Of a stretch of 64,000 nt of DNA, positions 11,101 through 26,100 are shown in pieces; positions within the stretch are counted from its first letter, which is position 1; each line of letters opens with the position of its first letter. Location of the stretch: NCBI GenBank assembly GCA_022885665.1, contig JAGQDJ010000070.1, forward strand, positions 124,001-188,000. Direction: 5' to 3'. Below the pieces are notes generated by a model, which had not been told where the DNA came from, ran no database searches, and was given only the letters and a program-made list of their open reading frames with translations. Position numbers and translations under genes: made by a program. The DNA is from Triops longicaudatus. Taxonomy: Eukaryota > Arthropoda > Branchiopoda > Notostraca > Triopsidae.

Positions 11101-14100
11101 AATTTTGTTAATTTATTATTAGTAAGCTTATTAATTTAGGGAACATACAGATGATCTGAGCTTGACAAAAAAAAAAGGAAAAAGTCGTAGTTAAAAACTC
11201 ACGATCGAATCTCAGCTGCGGTGTGTTTCTGTGAAAAGCCATAAGAAACTCGATCTGGGCGTTTCTGGGCCAGGTGTCGCATAACTGGCCCGTAAGTTAG
11301 CTCTGTCGCAACGCCTGAAAAGGCAAACTGAAGGATGAGGAGGAATGCGTCCTTTACTTTATAACGTCGCATGATAAACACGGCCTCGACGTGAAGAAAG
11401 ACTTTCAAAGAAAACTTGTCTCAGGGTCGCAAGATGCCCGAGAATTCTCGTTACTGTTTAGAGAAGCCTTAGAAAAAGGAAAAGAAAGCAATCCTGAAAT
11501 CCAGACCGTCGAAATGTAAGAAAAACTGAGGAGCATCACTTGGCTGGGAAGAAGTGATTGTCAAGAATTAGAGGACGATAAAGCACGGTGACTCGCGAAT
11601 TTTCGTTTAATTAAAACATTCTCAAAAATCTTGTTCCTAGTCTTATAGAAACTGACGTAGCACCGAATCGATATTTAGCGTGAAACAGGTGTAGTTAACG
11701 GTTTTAGGTTCGGAAGGCTGATCCCTAAATGGCGCTGTTTCCGGTGCTCACTGTGAATGAAATGGGTGTTAGTTCGCATTCTGAAGCAAATTGGTTACGG
11801 AAAAACAAACATGGGGAGTCTAAGGTGGCTCCACCCTTCTTAAAGGCAAAACTGACTCCAATATTGATTTCTCTTTCAAAGTTTCTTACTTCTGGACTTT
11901 GAAACTCAACCAAGAACTACTGTCATGCATTTACACAACTTGACATGCAACTGCCAGGTCTTAGCACCTTACTGCTTTGAAATAAAGTTTCGTGTTTTCT
12001 TTAAGAGGATTTTAGCACCACGATTTTCCGTCAAGTTTCCTGGTAGAGATTTTTACTCTTAAAAAGTAATCACAGTATGCATAAATACGGAAAAATAGAA
12101 GTAAAGTACGAAAAGAAACATTTTTAAAGAAAAATAAAATATTTTTCTGTATCATAAAAACCTTGAACCGTTTGTTACAGAACATGAATAGTCTAACAAA
12201 AAAAAAGCTTACGGCAACAGGTCAGATGGCAACGACATGCGGCTTCGTTTTTTCCTAAAGTATCAACAAAAGTAAATTATGAAGAATCTACTGGAAATAG
12301 AGCGAATAGAAAAAAGATAGAAATATCAGAATATTATGGCTGGTACGTTTTACCCTATTATCGTAACTTAACGAGCTTCTCACGCTAGAGTAGATAATTG
12401 TTTTTGAAGCGTAAATAACAAGTCTTTTGTATCATTCTTTCGATTGTTCTGACTTAGTGCCCACGTGGCTGAAAATATAATTGTTTAAAGCCCTTTCAGT
12501 GTCTAATGTAATAAATCAGCCTAAGAGTACTTAAATTAACCTCGGAGATTTTGAAGCTTTTCTCTCTTTCTATTTACATTCAGTAGATTTTAGCTGAAGT
12601 ATTGAGAAGTGCTCGGAAGGAGCAATTCAGGTCCGTAATTTAATTAAGGGACTGGGAATGGTAAGAATTGCTCGCGGAAGTCTTAAAACGTTCTGTGAAA
12701 GATATTTCTCCGTAAAGGGCCAGTTTTATTTGCACGTACATAATTGAATAAGTGCATTATTGTGTGACTTTCTGATTGCTTCTTATTTAAGCGTTTGGCT
12801 TCACCATTTTTCAAAGTTAGTGACCCATATTGTTTTTACTTATGAATTAAATAAAAAAAACTAAGCGTGGAAAGAAACATAGAACAAAAACACATCTTAG
12901 TGAATAAAAAACTGGTCATATAAATCAGATGAAAGACATCGTCTTTTGAGGTATCACGAGAATAATTACATTTAACAAAAGCTCTTATTCTTACTAAATT
13001 GTCTAAATATAAAATATGTATAAATCAATCTTTATTCAAAAGAGTTAAACTTAATAATTTGGAGTTTATTTTTACAGGATCAAAAGCTTTGGGGTTATTA
13101 ATCAATACTTCACTTTAAATAATAATGATAAAATAATACAGAATAGATGCTGAAGCTTTAGGATCAAAAGTTCCGTAACGTCTCTGCAGGAAAGAAACTG
13201 AACAGGACAGGCATTCGAATAATACCATTTGCGATGAGAATTCGGCCTCTGATAAGACTGTCGAAGGTAATGTTTTATTTTTTGTAGTCGAGCTTTAAGA
13301 AGTGCTCTTTGTGTGCTTTTGTTTCTTTTGACTGGGTTGATGAATTGACGTTCGTACGGCTGCTAAGCTGCTCTTGGAGCTTTATTAGTAGTGGTTACGA
13401 AGATGGAGGGAATTGACAACTTGTCTCCCAAGCAAATGAGAATGAGCCCTTTCGTAATTTTGCTGTTCGCTCGCAAAGATGGAAAATGTTCACGTCACGT
13501 ATTGTTCGAACATGTCTTTAACCAGTCTTGTGTATTTCGTGCATTTCTGCTTTTATTTGTAACACTTTTTCGACAAAGTTTCTGTCGATCGTCCCACTAG
13601 AGTTTTATAGCACAGTTCTAATTTCTTGTGAAAGCAGCAAAAAGCCACCAGATTTCCTTCAGTTCTGACGTACATTTTGTTGTTAGAAAATCCGGTTTTT
13701 GCAGAAAAGTCTCCTGTCCTGGTTGCACTGCAGGAACCAAGTGCACTCAAGGATGCTGAATCACTGGAGGACGTACTGGAAGGGTACCAGCATGTTGAAC
13801 TTGACTGATTCATTTTGCTTGCTAGAAAGGGTTTGAAACTTAACCCCGTTCGACTTTCCGAGTTGAAAGAGATCAGCAAAATTGTTTGATGAATAAGAAT
13901 CGAGCATCCAAAAAGGGTGAAAAATGGAGCTAAGAGGAAAGCGAAAGTGTTAATTAAATGTAGGAAAAAATTGTCTATCTTGCTTGGCTAAGCAGTATCA
14001 AGGGTATTACAAGCTCCGTCTTGGCCCACCCTCGTCTTCTGTTCTCCCTGGCCTAACATAAAAGGCTTTACCACTAAAGCATAAACTCCCACTCGTCGTG

Positions 14101-17100
14101 CCTGCCTTCGTGAGTCAAAGCCCATCAGTTCTAAAGCCAACGGGGCAAAAAAAGAGTCAGGAAACTGAAAAGCGAAAAAAGGAAAAACTCATCAAGAAAG
14201 TTTATCCTTTTTTCTTTAACTTAAAAAAAGAGCGTATGCTTTCAAAGGATTCTCAAGGTCCTGCATGAATCTTTTTCAAGATCTTATTCGGGAATAAAAA
14301 TATATAAACAACAGGGTTAAAAATAACTTGATTAAAATGCGCCAAGTTAGTGTTTAATCCGGATACGTACTGTATATGTACTAGGCTGCCAGTACGTAGG
14401 GTTGTTACTGATACTTTCAATGACAGGTCGTTTTTTTATGTCAACGAAAGTAACGGTTATTGAGGTTAATTGCAAACTTCGTCATGGTTAACGTTATTTA
14501 TAGCCCTCGTGCGACCAATACCTCGCTTTTTTTCTCCAGTTTTGCTCTTGTCCTTTAGTAAGACTGACACAATCAATAAGCGCCGGACATGTGTCCGTGG
14601 AACGCTGAATACATACGGGAGAAAGGAGAAGCGAAAAAAAAGGAAGGGAAATTGCGTAAAGCGTACGAGTCGACAACCGGGAAGCGATCAAAGGTGTGTC
14701 TAACAGCATTTCTTAAGAAAATGAGGTTTTGATCTCCCGTACGTCTGACAGCCAAGGAAACAGAAGTGCAATATTGATTAAAGGGAGAAGAGAACGAGAA
14801 ATCGGATAAAGCGAATTCCAAAGTCGTGCCGGCAAACATGGTACACACGATTGGGTTGGTTGAGGGCTTTGGCCCCAACAAGGGCAGCTTTGCTGGTAAA
14901 GGGTTTTATTTTGATTGCGTTTTGTTTTCAAAGTCAGAAAACGGATAGCAAGTTTAAATCCGTTTCAGTTCAGTTGCTTTTTTTTTATGGGCTGTGCCTC
15001 TGGGGGCTCTCAAGAACTTCGGGGAAGCAGTAAATTGATGTAAAGGCTGTATTGACGAGGTCTGCGATTGGACTGCCCTTTAAAACCCGTTTGTCAGAAT
15101 ATTTTACTGTTTATTTTTTCTAGATTTCTAGAAATATTTTTTTGCAAATATTTTTGTAGAAAAAAGATGTAATTCAGGGCAAGACTGAAACATTGTAAGC
15201 TAGACATTTTTTATCCCGAGGCTCCACTGTATTGCTCGTATAGGTTTACGATCCTTCACGAAGGCTGCAGTATAGATTAGGTGCCGATAGCGGGGATTTC
15301 TGGCATTCCAAGGCTGCTAATCATCACTGAGATGAACATTTCTAGACTTGTAATGCCAATGCCGTAAATGCGTGTTGTTGTGACGAATTTCTCGATTTCA
15401 GCGCCAGTTTTTGCTCCCAACTTCCGGGTTGAAGTCTCAAAGAAATGAATCAGGTGTTTACCTGTACAAGCTAAAGTAGCTGAAAGTATTATAATGGCAT
15501 TTTACTGGTGATTTTCTACATGCATGAGCGGAGAAATCAAGCGCAGAATGTCTGAGAAATTAGAACTAAAGGAATTTTGAATTAATTCACTGAGCTTTGT
15601 GTCTTGAAAACCTTTTTGTTGAAACAAATATGTGCCTTAGAGTTTCTTAGATGTCAGGTGTTTCAGCAAAATTTCATAGGTAAGGAATGTTAAAGAAACC
15701 AGCCATTCTTTCGGTATAAATCAAGAAACTTTTAAAGAATAAGTTTGCTAGTTTCAGCAAAAAATGATTTTGTTTACTGATATAGTTATTGAGTTATTTT
15801 TGGATTACTGTGAGGCAACGTTTTCACCCAGGAAGCTTTACAAGGTACTATTTCTGCGGCGTGGATTGAATCTCTTCCAAGTGTGATTTTAACTATGCAG
15901 ACGAGTTTGTAAGGGCTGGATGGTCCGGTTCTGGGGCGTAATCGATATTCCGAAATAGAGTTTTTCCCAGACGCTGTAACGGTTTGCTTCCCAAGGATTC
16001 TTTTGATGGGTTCCTTGCCGGGAAAATCGATTGTCAATCACGTCAGTTAGGAGGCTCTATATAAAGAAACACGGCTATAATTCACGCAGTGTGCCGCTCC
16101 GTCCTTGTGTTCCACTCCTGGACTTGTACAAAGCGGTTATTTTCGTGTAAATCTGTGCGCTTTTTACAGAAATGGGTGTCGTTTTCCTATCGCGCTTATG
16201 ACTTTTTTCGCCGCGCCGAAGACATTTTTCACTGTGTCTTTCTTGTTACAGGTGAACCATTACTTATCGATAGCCAAGGCCCTTTATTTGTCATCGAGCC
16301 ACCTTATCTAGTAGAGTATTCCAACTCTACAGGAGTGACGATCGATTGCGTAGGCAGGTGAGCTTCCTCTTTTACCCATAGTAACACAACTTGTGCGAAG
16401 AATCCGTTCAATGCCTGGGGAATTTTAAGAAATTGAGTTGTCGGTCACATTTCAGTCGATACACGTATAATGCGAAACTCATGTAGATGAAAAGACTCGT
16501 GTAGATCAACTCTTCTTACCCGATTTTATAATTTTATCATTTAATTTTAAATTCTTATAATTTAATTTAAGAATTTTTGTAATTTAATTTAATTTAAGAA
16601 ATTCAATCCGATTTAATTTTAATACTCATTGTTTAATCATATAAAAGTGAAAAGACAACGGAAATAGATTTTAGCGAAGTATGAATTTATGCATGTTTAT
16701 TACTTATGTTGGCGTATAGTTTGTGTTTTGGGCCTGGAAGCGTTCGTTTATTTGAATTGTTAAGCATTTTGAGACATTTTTGGGTTACTAGCTTAATATC
16801 ATAGTTAAGTAGGCGATTCATACATTTGGGTATGTTTAGAGGGCAAAGTCCAGTGAAGGTGGAATGGAATTACGCCGACGGTTTACCTGTGAATTACATT
16901 CCTGGTTTGCGACACGTGCTCAACAATGGGAGCCTCAGTTTCCCGCCGTTCAATGCCAATCATTTTCGTCCAGATATCCATAGCAGTGTGCTTCGCTGTG
17001 CACTCAGTAACCAAGAGGGCAAGATTGTAAGCAGAGACGTCCACATACGAGCAGGTAACTTCATTCTGTTATGAGTAGTTTTTCACTTAAGCAATCCTAG

Positions 17101-20100
17101 TTCACAAACAATCGAGGAACTGGTACTTCAATTTCCAACGGCTCGTAACTCGCTTTCATGATATACTTTGTAGAACTCTTAAGCTACATTCATAAATAAT
17201 GCTAGACTTGTACTCGAAAGTCGCTTGATCATAAATTGGACTAAACTTGTTGAAAATATTGTAAGCTTGACGATTTCAATGTTTTGTCTCACGGAGAGTA
17301 TCGAAACTGTAAAGTGGCACAGAAGTTGTACTTTCGAGTATCTTTTTTTAAAGACAATAATAAGAAGAAAATAGTGAACAAGGAAAACGCGTAAACATAA
17401 CCTATATCTACAATGTTTCGCTTTGTTTGTGCACTGATTTGTTTCCTGGCTTTAGTTTGGTTCAATTTCTTGAATTTCATACTAATTTTGAAGTTTTCTA
17501 CAGTCGTAGACCAAGCGTTCGAGGTAACGGTTCAGGATGTGTCGGTAACTTTCGGGCAATCGGCACTTTTCCGATGTATGGTGCCGCTCTTCATAAAAGC
17601 TTACGTGACCGTCACGGCGTGGATCAAAAACTCGGCTCAGGTCACCTACCCTACCTCAGATTTAGGTAAAAACGCTTTTTTTTTCTAATGTGTTGAGACT
17701 ATGTTTCGACCTTTGGTCGATTTTCGTTACTTCTAGAATTTTTTATAATGTAGTTTGACGAGGCTGTCAAAAGTTTTTGGTGCATTGTTGACGGTGCATA
17801 TGTATGAGCTAATTTAAGGAAGGCAAGAGCATTATCGATCAGAGCAACTCGGAGTTGGATTTCCATCTTTGTCTTGTTTCTCTGTTGGCATATGTATGAT
17901 GTATAGAGAGCAAGCGCCTGATGCTGACAACTGGAGATCTGTTGATAAGAACGGTGGAAGCCAGCGATAATTATGCTAACTACCAGTGCCGCGTTCTGCA
18001 CCGGCTCTCGGGAAAGACGACGCTCAGCAGCATCGCAGGCAAATTAACGCTCTCAGGTAACGGTACACACACAACCCGCTCCAAGCACACTTATCATGCT
18101 TTTTCACGCTTTCGCATGCTTGGTCAAACCGTGCGTGAAATTTTGGCCCAGAATGGGGTGAAAGGCACTTGGCGTTTTTCTGCCCTGTTTTGTTTTGCCT
18201 CGGAAGCAACGAAGGGTTATCAAAATTGTCATCTTTTCTGCACACCGTAGAGTCCAAGAGCCCTTTATCGGCACGTGTTACCGACAGGTTCATTACCATC
18301 CATGCCAACCAAGGAGACAATGTGATTTTGTTCTGTCCAGCGCAAGGATATCCTCCGCCTTATTACAGGTACAATTCTTTTTTATTTATTGAAATTGTAC
18401 CCTCGAAATGTGCATAATATTAAGAAAATTTGGATTCCGTTGTGTACTCAAAATCCTTTAATGTTCTTGGTTCTCGCCTTTTGAAGTTGGTACAAAGATA
18501 GCAGGTATGGCTTGGAAACGATCCAAGACCATGTTCGGGGCGAGATTTACTTTATCAACCAGATCCAAGAACATCAAAGTGGGCGGTATTATTGCTACGC
18601 GAACAACAGTTTGGGCGGCGATCGAGCAGAGATTCAGGTACCACGTGCGACGCCTTCCTCATTAACATTTCTTTCTCTATGCATATAGTTCTTTCCTTTT
18701 CGTTACACGCGGATTAACCACACATTGTGTATTTTTTTGAGAAACAAGAATACATTGCTTATGTTTTATTACTCGTAATGACCGTAAAAGTTTTGAGCTT
18801 TGGAAATTACTGCTAGATTTATTATTATGATTGGCGATTTGCAAGTTGCTTTAAGAATTTTTCATTTGGTAGTGTTTCGAAATTCTGAAGCCGTTGTTAA
18901 GTTTATTAATTATTCTAATTTTGTGTGTACTAATATTCTAGGTTATATTTTAGAGTTACGAATATTTAATTTACCTTATTTTTAAGTTCATTCTTCTACC
19001 TCGGATTTGTTTATTTTCCAGTGTCTGAGTTTAAATTGCAGCAGTAGTTCGCGTAGATTAAAGGTACTTTGTTGGACTCAAGGTGGTGGTGAGTTCACCA
19101 TTGATGGTAAGCGTCACTCCGTCGTATCTGAAAGTGAATCAAGGGCAAGAAGCAGCTCTGACGTGTTCTTCCACGGGCGGCATGTTCGGGAGCGGTTTCC
19201 ACGGCCGTGCAGGGCAATTGAGCTGGCTGAAAGATGGCCACCCGATGCGACTCTCTCCGCGGCATTCGCTCGTCAGCGATAAGCTTATCATTCGGCAAAT
19301 GCAGAAGGAGGATCAAGGCATGTACCAGTGCATGGTGAAAGCCGACCGTGACATGGCCCAAGCTGCGGCTGAGCTTCGCCTTGGAGGTAGGTTGACAAGC
19401 CAAAATAATATGAAACAATAATAAAAGTAAATAAAATCGCCGAGCATCTCATAATGGATATTATTCCTCACCAGCTGTAATTACTGGTATCTAACGCTTG
19501 CAAAGATGTAAGCGACCAGATGAAGTCTTACGATATTTAAATAAAAAAGACTTCATCGAAATAAAATGTAGACATTCTCGTTATCGCCTAATGTGGGTCT
19601 AATCACTGTTCTAGTCTTAACTGTAGTGTAACTTTTTGTGGAAAGTGTGGTGATATAAACGAATGTGTAAGATTTCTAAAGAGTGTCAGTAAAACAGAGT
19701 GCAAGAATGAGAACTGTGCGAATGTGTTGAAGAGTGTAATGTAGCTTAAGAGGCTCGGGTGTACGAGTGTAATCAATGAAATGGTCTAGATGTGATTCCT
19801 GTGTTCCTGTACCGGTTTATTGACCAAACCGTTCAGCCAGGCATGGCCGTTTCGCTAAAGTGCAGTGCAACAGGAAGTCCCAGTCCTTCTATCTTGTGGA
19901 ACTTGGACGGCTTCCCCATTCTCCACAATGATCGGTAAGTTTTCATTGCTGGCTGACGGCGCGTTTCAGCCATTACGACATGTACGCGTACTCCCTGGTA
20001 CTGGCAGACTCTTAAGGATTTGAGCAGGGCCAGAGGAAAAACATTTCTTCCGGGGCCAAAGGATGAAAAAGAGCAGCATTATTTTGAAAGCTGGGGCTCT

Positions 20101-23100
20101 GTGGGGGGGGGGGGGGCAACTCGAGTCCAGGGATGCATTTGCACGTAGTCAAGCGCCATTAAAGACGTGCCAAACGAACTCGATCCGTCTGCCAACGGGT
20201 TTTACTCTTATGCGCTTTTAAATAGAGAATGGAGTCGACCCCGCGAGAAAAGACTTGACTATAAAAGGTTTGCTTGGAAGTACTACTTTTTTTCTTTTTT
20301 GTTTGCTTTTTACTTCGAAGCTATTAAAACTGGAGATCCGTAAAAACGGATCCGAGCTCCAATTCCCACGACCTCGCTTTTCCACACACTCCAGTCGCCC
20401 TTTCGTGCTTAGCACGTTTTGCTACTCGATTAGACCTTTTATGGCAACAGTTCCTCTGAGAGATCTTAGCCCGAAACGGAGCTTTTAAAGTTTTTCTCCG
20501 TTTCCGTGGTTTTGCTTGCCGGAACTCATTTTCTTTACCGAAGAGGATTCGACGTACAAACTCTAGCCAACCATTGCTCCAACAAAGCCCGGAAAGTTGC
20601 TCGAAGACTTCAAGGACTTGGAACGTTTTATTGTTAACAAGTTGGCGAGCGTAAACGCCGGATTCTTGGGCTTGCATGGTGAAATTCTGGAAACTTGGCA
20701 GCGCCGAGAAAACCACGGTAAACTACTGACAGAAAGGAAGGCCTCGTTATTCACATCGCCGCTTAAGTTGCGGGAATTGAGATCAGTTTTTGAGAAAGAT
20801 CAAGATAGGAGGGTGCTTTAAGAAATGATCGGTGTTCAAGGGAAAATGGGTTTAAAAGCTTTTCTGAAAGCTTTGGTTAAAGTCGAAAGTTAAGTCTGCG
20901 GTAGCTATTTTTCAAGTAACGTTGCGTATCTTTTGTGTGGCTGGTAAAGGTTCCTGATTGGCCAGTATGTAAACATTCATGGGGAAGTCATCAGTCACGT
21001 CAATATCACGACGGTCTACGTGGAAGACGGAGGCTTGTTTTCCTGTGTTGCCAGTAACCGAATTGGGAGCGTGACCCATGCAGCCTTACTGAACGTTTAC
21101 GGTATCAACAAGTTCTTTTTCACTTTTCAATTTTGGACTTTAATGTGTCTTGCTTTCTTTTGACCGTGACTTTTCAATTTTTCCATTTATTTTGTTTGTT
21201 TTTAATTATTTATTTCATTTTGTTTATGAGCCACTATAAGTTTTCGTGCCGATGCTGTGTATTTCCGACTTCAATTTATTACTGATTTCTTGGCATTAAC
21301 GAAAGCCCTAAAAAAATGTTATAAAATAATTGAGAAATTCTAAAAATGTAGGTTTCGTTTTATTGTTAATATTGAAACTTGTGGCTGATTCTTTAAAGCT
21401 AACGTGTGATTGAAGCTTTAGTGGTTACTTTAGATGGCCAAAGTGTGACGAGGTTAATCTTGTAATGCCAAAATGTAGGTTTGCCAGTGGTACGCCATAT
21501 GGGAAGTATAACTGCCGTGGCGGGCGAAACTTTGGTAGTAAAGTGTCCAGCTGCTGGCTACCCGCTTCATAAAATCACGTGGGAGAAAGGTAAGTACAGT
21601 TTATGACTTGGAGCATTTTACCAAGATGCGGGGTTTTACGTTTTATGTCGCGTAACTTGTCCACATTTCCCTGTGGAGATCCAAGTTCCGCCTTTAAAAC
21701 AACCCTTTTAGTAGTTGCTTACACAGCTTAAGCTTTTGGAACACTCGAGCCCTAATTGTTACGTAGTCCTTCGTAGCCACAACTTGCCCTTTTGTTGTCA
21801 GTAGGAGCTGACAGCTCTGGCACGAAATTTGAAGAAATACGATGAAAATAGTTTTATTCTAGTGAAACAGGGTTTAATTCCTCGATTTATTTCGTTTTAT
21901 TCTTTAGGTAAAAATTGCTTAGTAATTCAACATTCTTTGTTTTAGTTTATTTATTAATCACTCTTATGCGTATTACGCGTTTCACTTTTATTACACAGAA
22001 CAGTTTTCAAAATTAAAATGCTAAGCGTCCAACCTTTTTAAAAGTACGTGTAGAATTATTTTAATGTGAAACAGGAATAGAGATTGTTTTGAACGTAAAA
22101 TGCACATTACGTAAAAAATGTAAAGGATTGGAAAAAATATGGGTGTTGTGTTACAGAAGGGAAAATGCTGCCCTTATCACGGCGACAAGAGGTGACAGTC
22201 AATGGCACGTTGATTATCAGCAACCTGCAGCAGTTAACCGACCGAGGAAATTACTCCTGCACGGCCACCAACAAGCAGTCTCATTCGGATTCCAAATCTT
22301 TGCAAGTCAACATTATGGGTGAGTTAAAGCCACTTTCTTAGGCTGAAAATCCCGTTCAAGATGACGTCAGAGGCAGTAATAGTTTCTAGCAAAGTCCGCT
22401 AGAAAATAATACCTAAACATTCTCAAGAAATTAAGCTAAAGAAAAATGTTCCTTCTGGGAGTGGTATAATTGTATGTTTGTACCCGGCTCACCGGCAACG
22501 GCGCCACCAGTGCCCCCCAAAATAGTTCCTTTCCAATCCGTGGAGGGCGTGGCCTTAGGCTCACGGATCACGTTAACCTGTGTGGTGAGCGAAGGTGACG
22601 CGCCTTTGACCATTACGTGGTTGAAGAACGGACACGTGCTCCAAGGCGAAGAAGGCGTCGAAATCCACGTGTTTAGCCAGTACAATGCCTTCCTCACCAT
22701 TGAGCGGGTGACGTCAGCCCATAGCGGGAATTACTCCTGCGAAGCTTCCAACGCCGCCGCTACGGTCGCATTTACGGCCCAGGTCCAAGTCTACGGTAAA
22801 CACCCTTCAAAGCTATCCAGACAATTCCGACCCTGAAATAACCTTCAGAACTGGGCACATTTGGGAATAAAAAACGCTTTACAGCTAATTCCTTTTTGGA
22901 AGAAACTCTAGTCGATTACTTTATGAAAACAAGTTTAAGCAGTTGATAGTCCATGACACGGTGCGCTGTACATAGATGGCGCCACACGGGAGATAAACAC
23001 AAAACGTGGGCGCACCAACGCCAAGTATTTAGAATTATCGCCCTTAATATCGAGTATCCGCTAATTAGATTAGCAACAGTAACATATGTACGATATTACA

Positions 23101-26100
23101 GTCTTGAAGGCGTGTTTTTTTTATCAAAAGCAAGGACATATCAGTTTGGATTTCATAGTTTTAGTAAAGTTGTAGTTTCTGCAAAGCAACACAAGGTTAT
23201 GTTCATTCTGGAGGTTTTTAGTGGAATTCGTTTACGTTTCAAGGCAAAATAATGCTAAACAACTTGAAATACTGTTAAAAGTAGCACAAGTCTTCAAGCG
23301 TCTTTTATAGCGTGTTTTAAGCGTCCTATAAACGTCTAATAATATCTAGATCTCCCGTAAATATCTAGTGTATGCAATTTGGGAAAATAAATAAGAAATT
23401 ATTCATTTTTGTTCAAATTCACAAAAGTCGCTTGAACTCTGCCCAGTTCTGGTACATGCTTCCCTTTAGATCAGTGGCACATTACTGTGTCTATGGCTCC
23501 TCCCTTAGCTCCACCCATAATGTGTTACCCTGCCTATTTCTGTGATTCTTCGTATTGCGTGAATGGGATATTCGGAATGCGTGACAAGGACGAGTTGGGT
23601 ACTTTGTTGTTCAGTTTGCTGTAGGACAAGCTTACCAGTCTCATTCGTTTCTTTTTTAAGCTGATTTGGACCTAAACGGCTTTTTACAGACGGATGGTCA
23701 AAGAAGGGGGATAAATGCTACCCAAAAAAAAGGAAAAATTGGGCGAAAGAAAGAAGCAAGCCTTTCGCAGGGAAACGACTTGGAGACTTTAATTAGAGAT
23801 TAATTTTTTTTCGTATCCCTTCTGTTGCTGTGTATCTCTATGACTCGGGGCATCTCGGTGTGTCTTTTTGGGTGCGAGCTGGCTGCAGTTCCGCCGAAAA
23901 TTGCCCCTTTCGCTTTCCGTCCGGATTTGGCTCAAGGGATCCGCGTGCAAGCTACTTGTGCCGTGGAAAGCGGGGACTTGCCTTTAACTTTTGCGTGGCT
24001 CAAAGAGCACGAGCCTTTGGACCCCGTTATGGGGGTGGAAATCCGGCAGTTGGATGCGTACTCGAGTGTGATGATCGTCAACGAATTAGCCCCCTATCAT
24101 GCCGGAAATTATACTTGCGTCGTAGCCAATCTGGTCTCGCGAGCGCAGCATACAGCAGTGCTTATTGTCAGCGGTAAAAGTTCACAGTCACTCGGAAAAG
24201 CCGCGTGCAGCGTGGCACGAAATGCACTTTGTTCAGCACATTCACCACATTCTAGGAAGCACTTCCTTATTTCTTTTTTCGCCTTCTTTCAGCATATGCC
24301 AACCTTGTGCTATATACTTCACGACACTTATGCTACCACATGCACCAAGAACACGGTAGCTGAGCCTCACATTCACTAATCCAGCACATATTTCTGCACC
24401 GAACACTTACTAACCTATTGTACACGCATTCGTTGCCTTTAGACTTTCAACGAAGGCAAAAAGAAAAAGACAAATGTTAAAAAAAAAACGTATGGGGAAA
24501 AGTTGTTCATTTGGGGTTTTGAAAGAGCGAGTGTGGATGCGAGTGAGTGTTAGATGGCGATTCATTTTGTCCCCTTTTTCCAAGCATCTCTTGCACGAGC
24601 TTTTAGTTGTTAGCCACGGAAAGCGTGGACTCGCATCGCATGTTTACGCAGCGCATGTATAGCTAAGTGCTCATTTCTTTTTAATTGGGAAAGGACCGGT
24701 TTTACTCTCGCTAATGAGGCGTTTACACATGTTGGTCCATATTTCACTGCAGTGCCGCCCGAATGGACGCAAGAACCACGCGATGAACGCGTTCGCCAAG
24801 GAGAGAAATTCGCGTGGCCGTGTGCGGCTTCCGGGTTTCCCCAACCTACTGTTGTCTGGAAAAAAGTTGTGCGTAAGTTGCATTAGATTGCCTAATTTTT
24901 TTCTTTTCTTTCTCTTTTGTTTTGTGGATTGGTCGTAAAAGGCGTTCAGTGGTGGGAAATTTCTGTTCCGAAGTAGCGACGTCATTAAAGACATTTGTTC
25001 GTCAAGCCAGCACTTTGACGCCAGTGTCCCACAGTGCTGTCCTCTTTGTGTTCGTGTAATGTGTTTGTGTCTAGTTTGATTCAGGAAGATTCGTTGAGTC
25101 GAAACGTAATTTTCGTGATATGAGCAGCTTGTCTTTCTTGCACTTCTTTTTAAGGAACAGAACAGGTGTCATGGAAAAGGAGCTTTGGTGGTGTGATCGT
25201 TGATTATCGACTGTAACTGACTTCAAAGGCGTCTGCGTTATCGTATTTGTATCGCATTGTAAAGAAATAATGTTCTAGAAAGCTGACATGCCTTTCTTGT
25301 ACTTAGCACCGTCTGTATCGTTTATACCGAAAACCTTGAACACGCAAACCCAACGAAAATTGCCGCTCAAGAACTTACAGAAATTATATAAAGGTTTATT
25401 CAGAATCGATTACTTTACGTTGCAAAATGTTTATTGTCAGTCAGAAACGGAAATTAAGTAAAAAAGCAGATCGTTTTCAAAGTGAAGTGATCTTTAGAAT
25501 GTCACGGAAAACGCCGATTCTTGGACGAAAATGAAAGGGAGCGGAAATATTTGTCAAGTTCTGTCGCTTTCATCTCTCGTTAAGCGGAAAATCTGACTTA
25601 AGAGATCCGTATTAGCATTACTTTTCAACCCTATTACCGCTTCTCATTCCTTGATCGGATTTGTTTTTGCAATATCGTTACGTCGGCGGGGTTTTACGGT
25701 TAGGTCTCATATTTTCACCCCCGAGTCTGTTTCAACGGTAGACTTTTTGGGGTTTAACCAAATGACTTTTCTCGTCCAAAAGCCCCCGCTGACATCGTCT
25801 CAAGAAATAAAACCGTGTCGAAATCCTTTTAGTTCTCTCACTTTCTCTCCCATCGGATTTCTTTCCGAGTCGTTTTACATTATGGATGTCTGCTTGCACT
25901 CTCTTCTTATTGCCTTTCTCTCCTTCCGTGTTTTTTTATATACTTGTCTACCGCACGTTTCTTCTCGGTGTATTTATACGTAACTTTTTCGTCGGTTTCA
26001 GAGGGGAAAAGCGGCGTTTATAGTGATATTGCCACCAATCAATTCAGCACCGATCTGCCCATTCATTTCTCCAACGGCACGTTACTCTTCCGCTCCGTTT

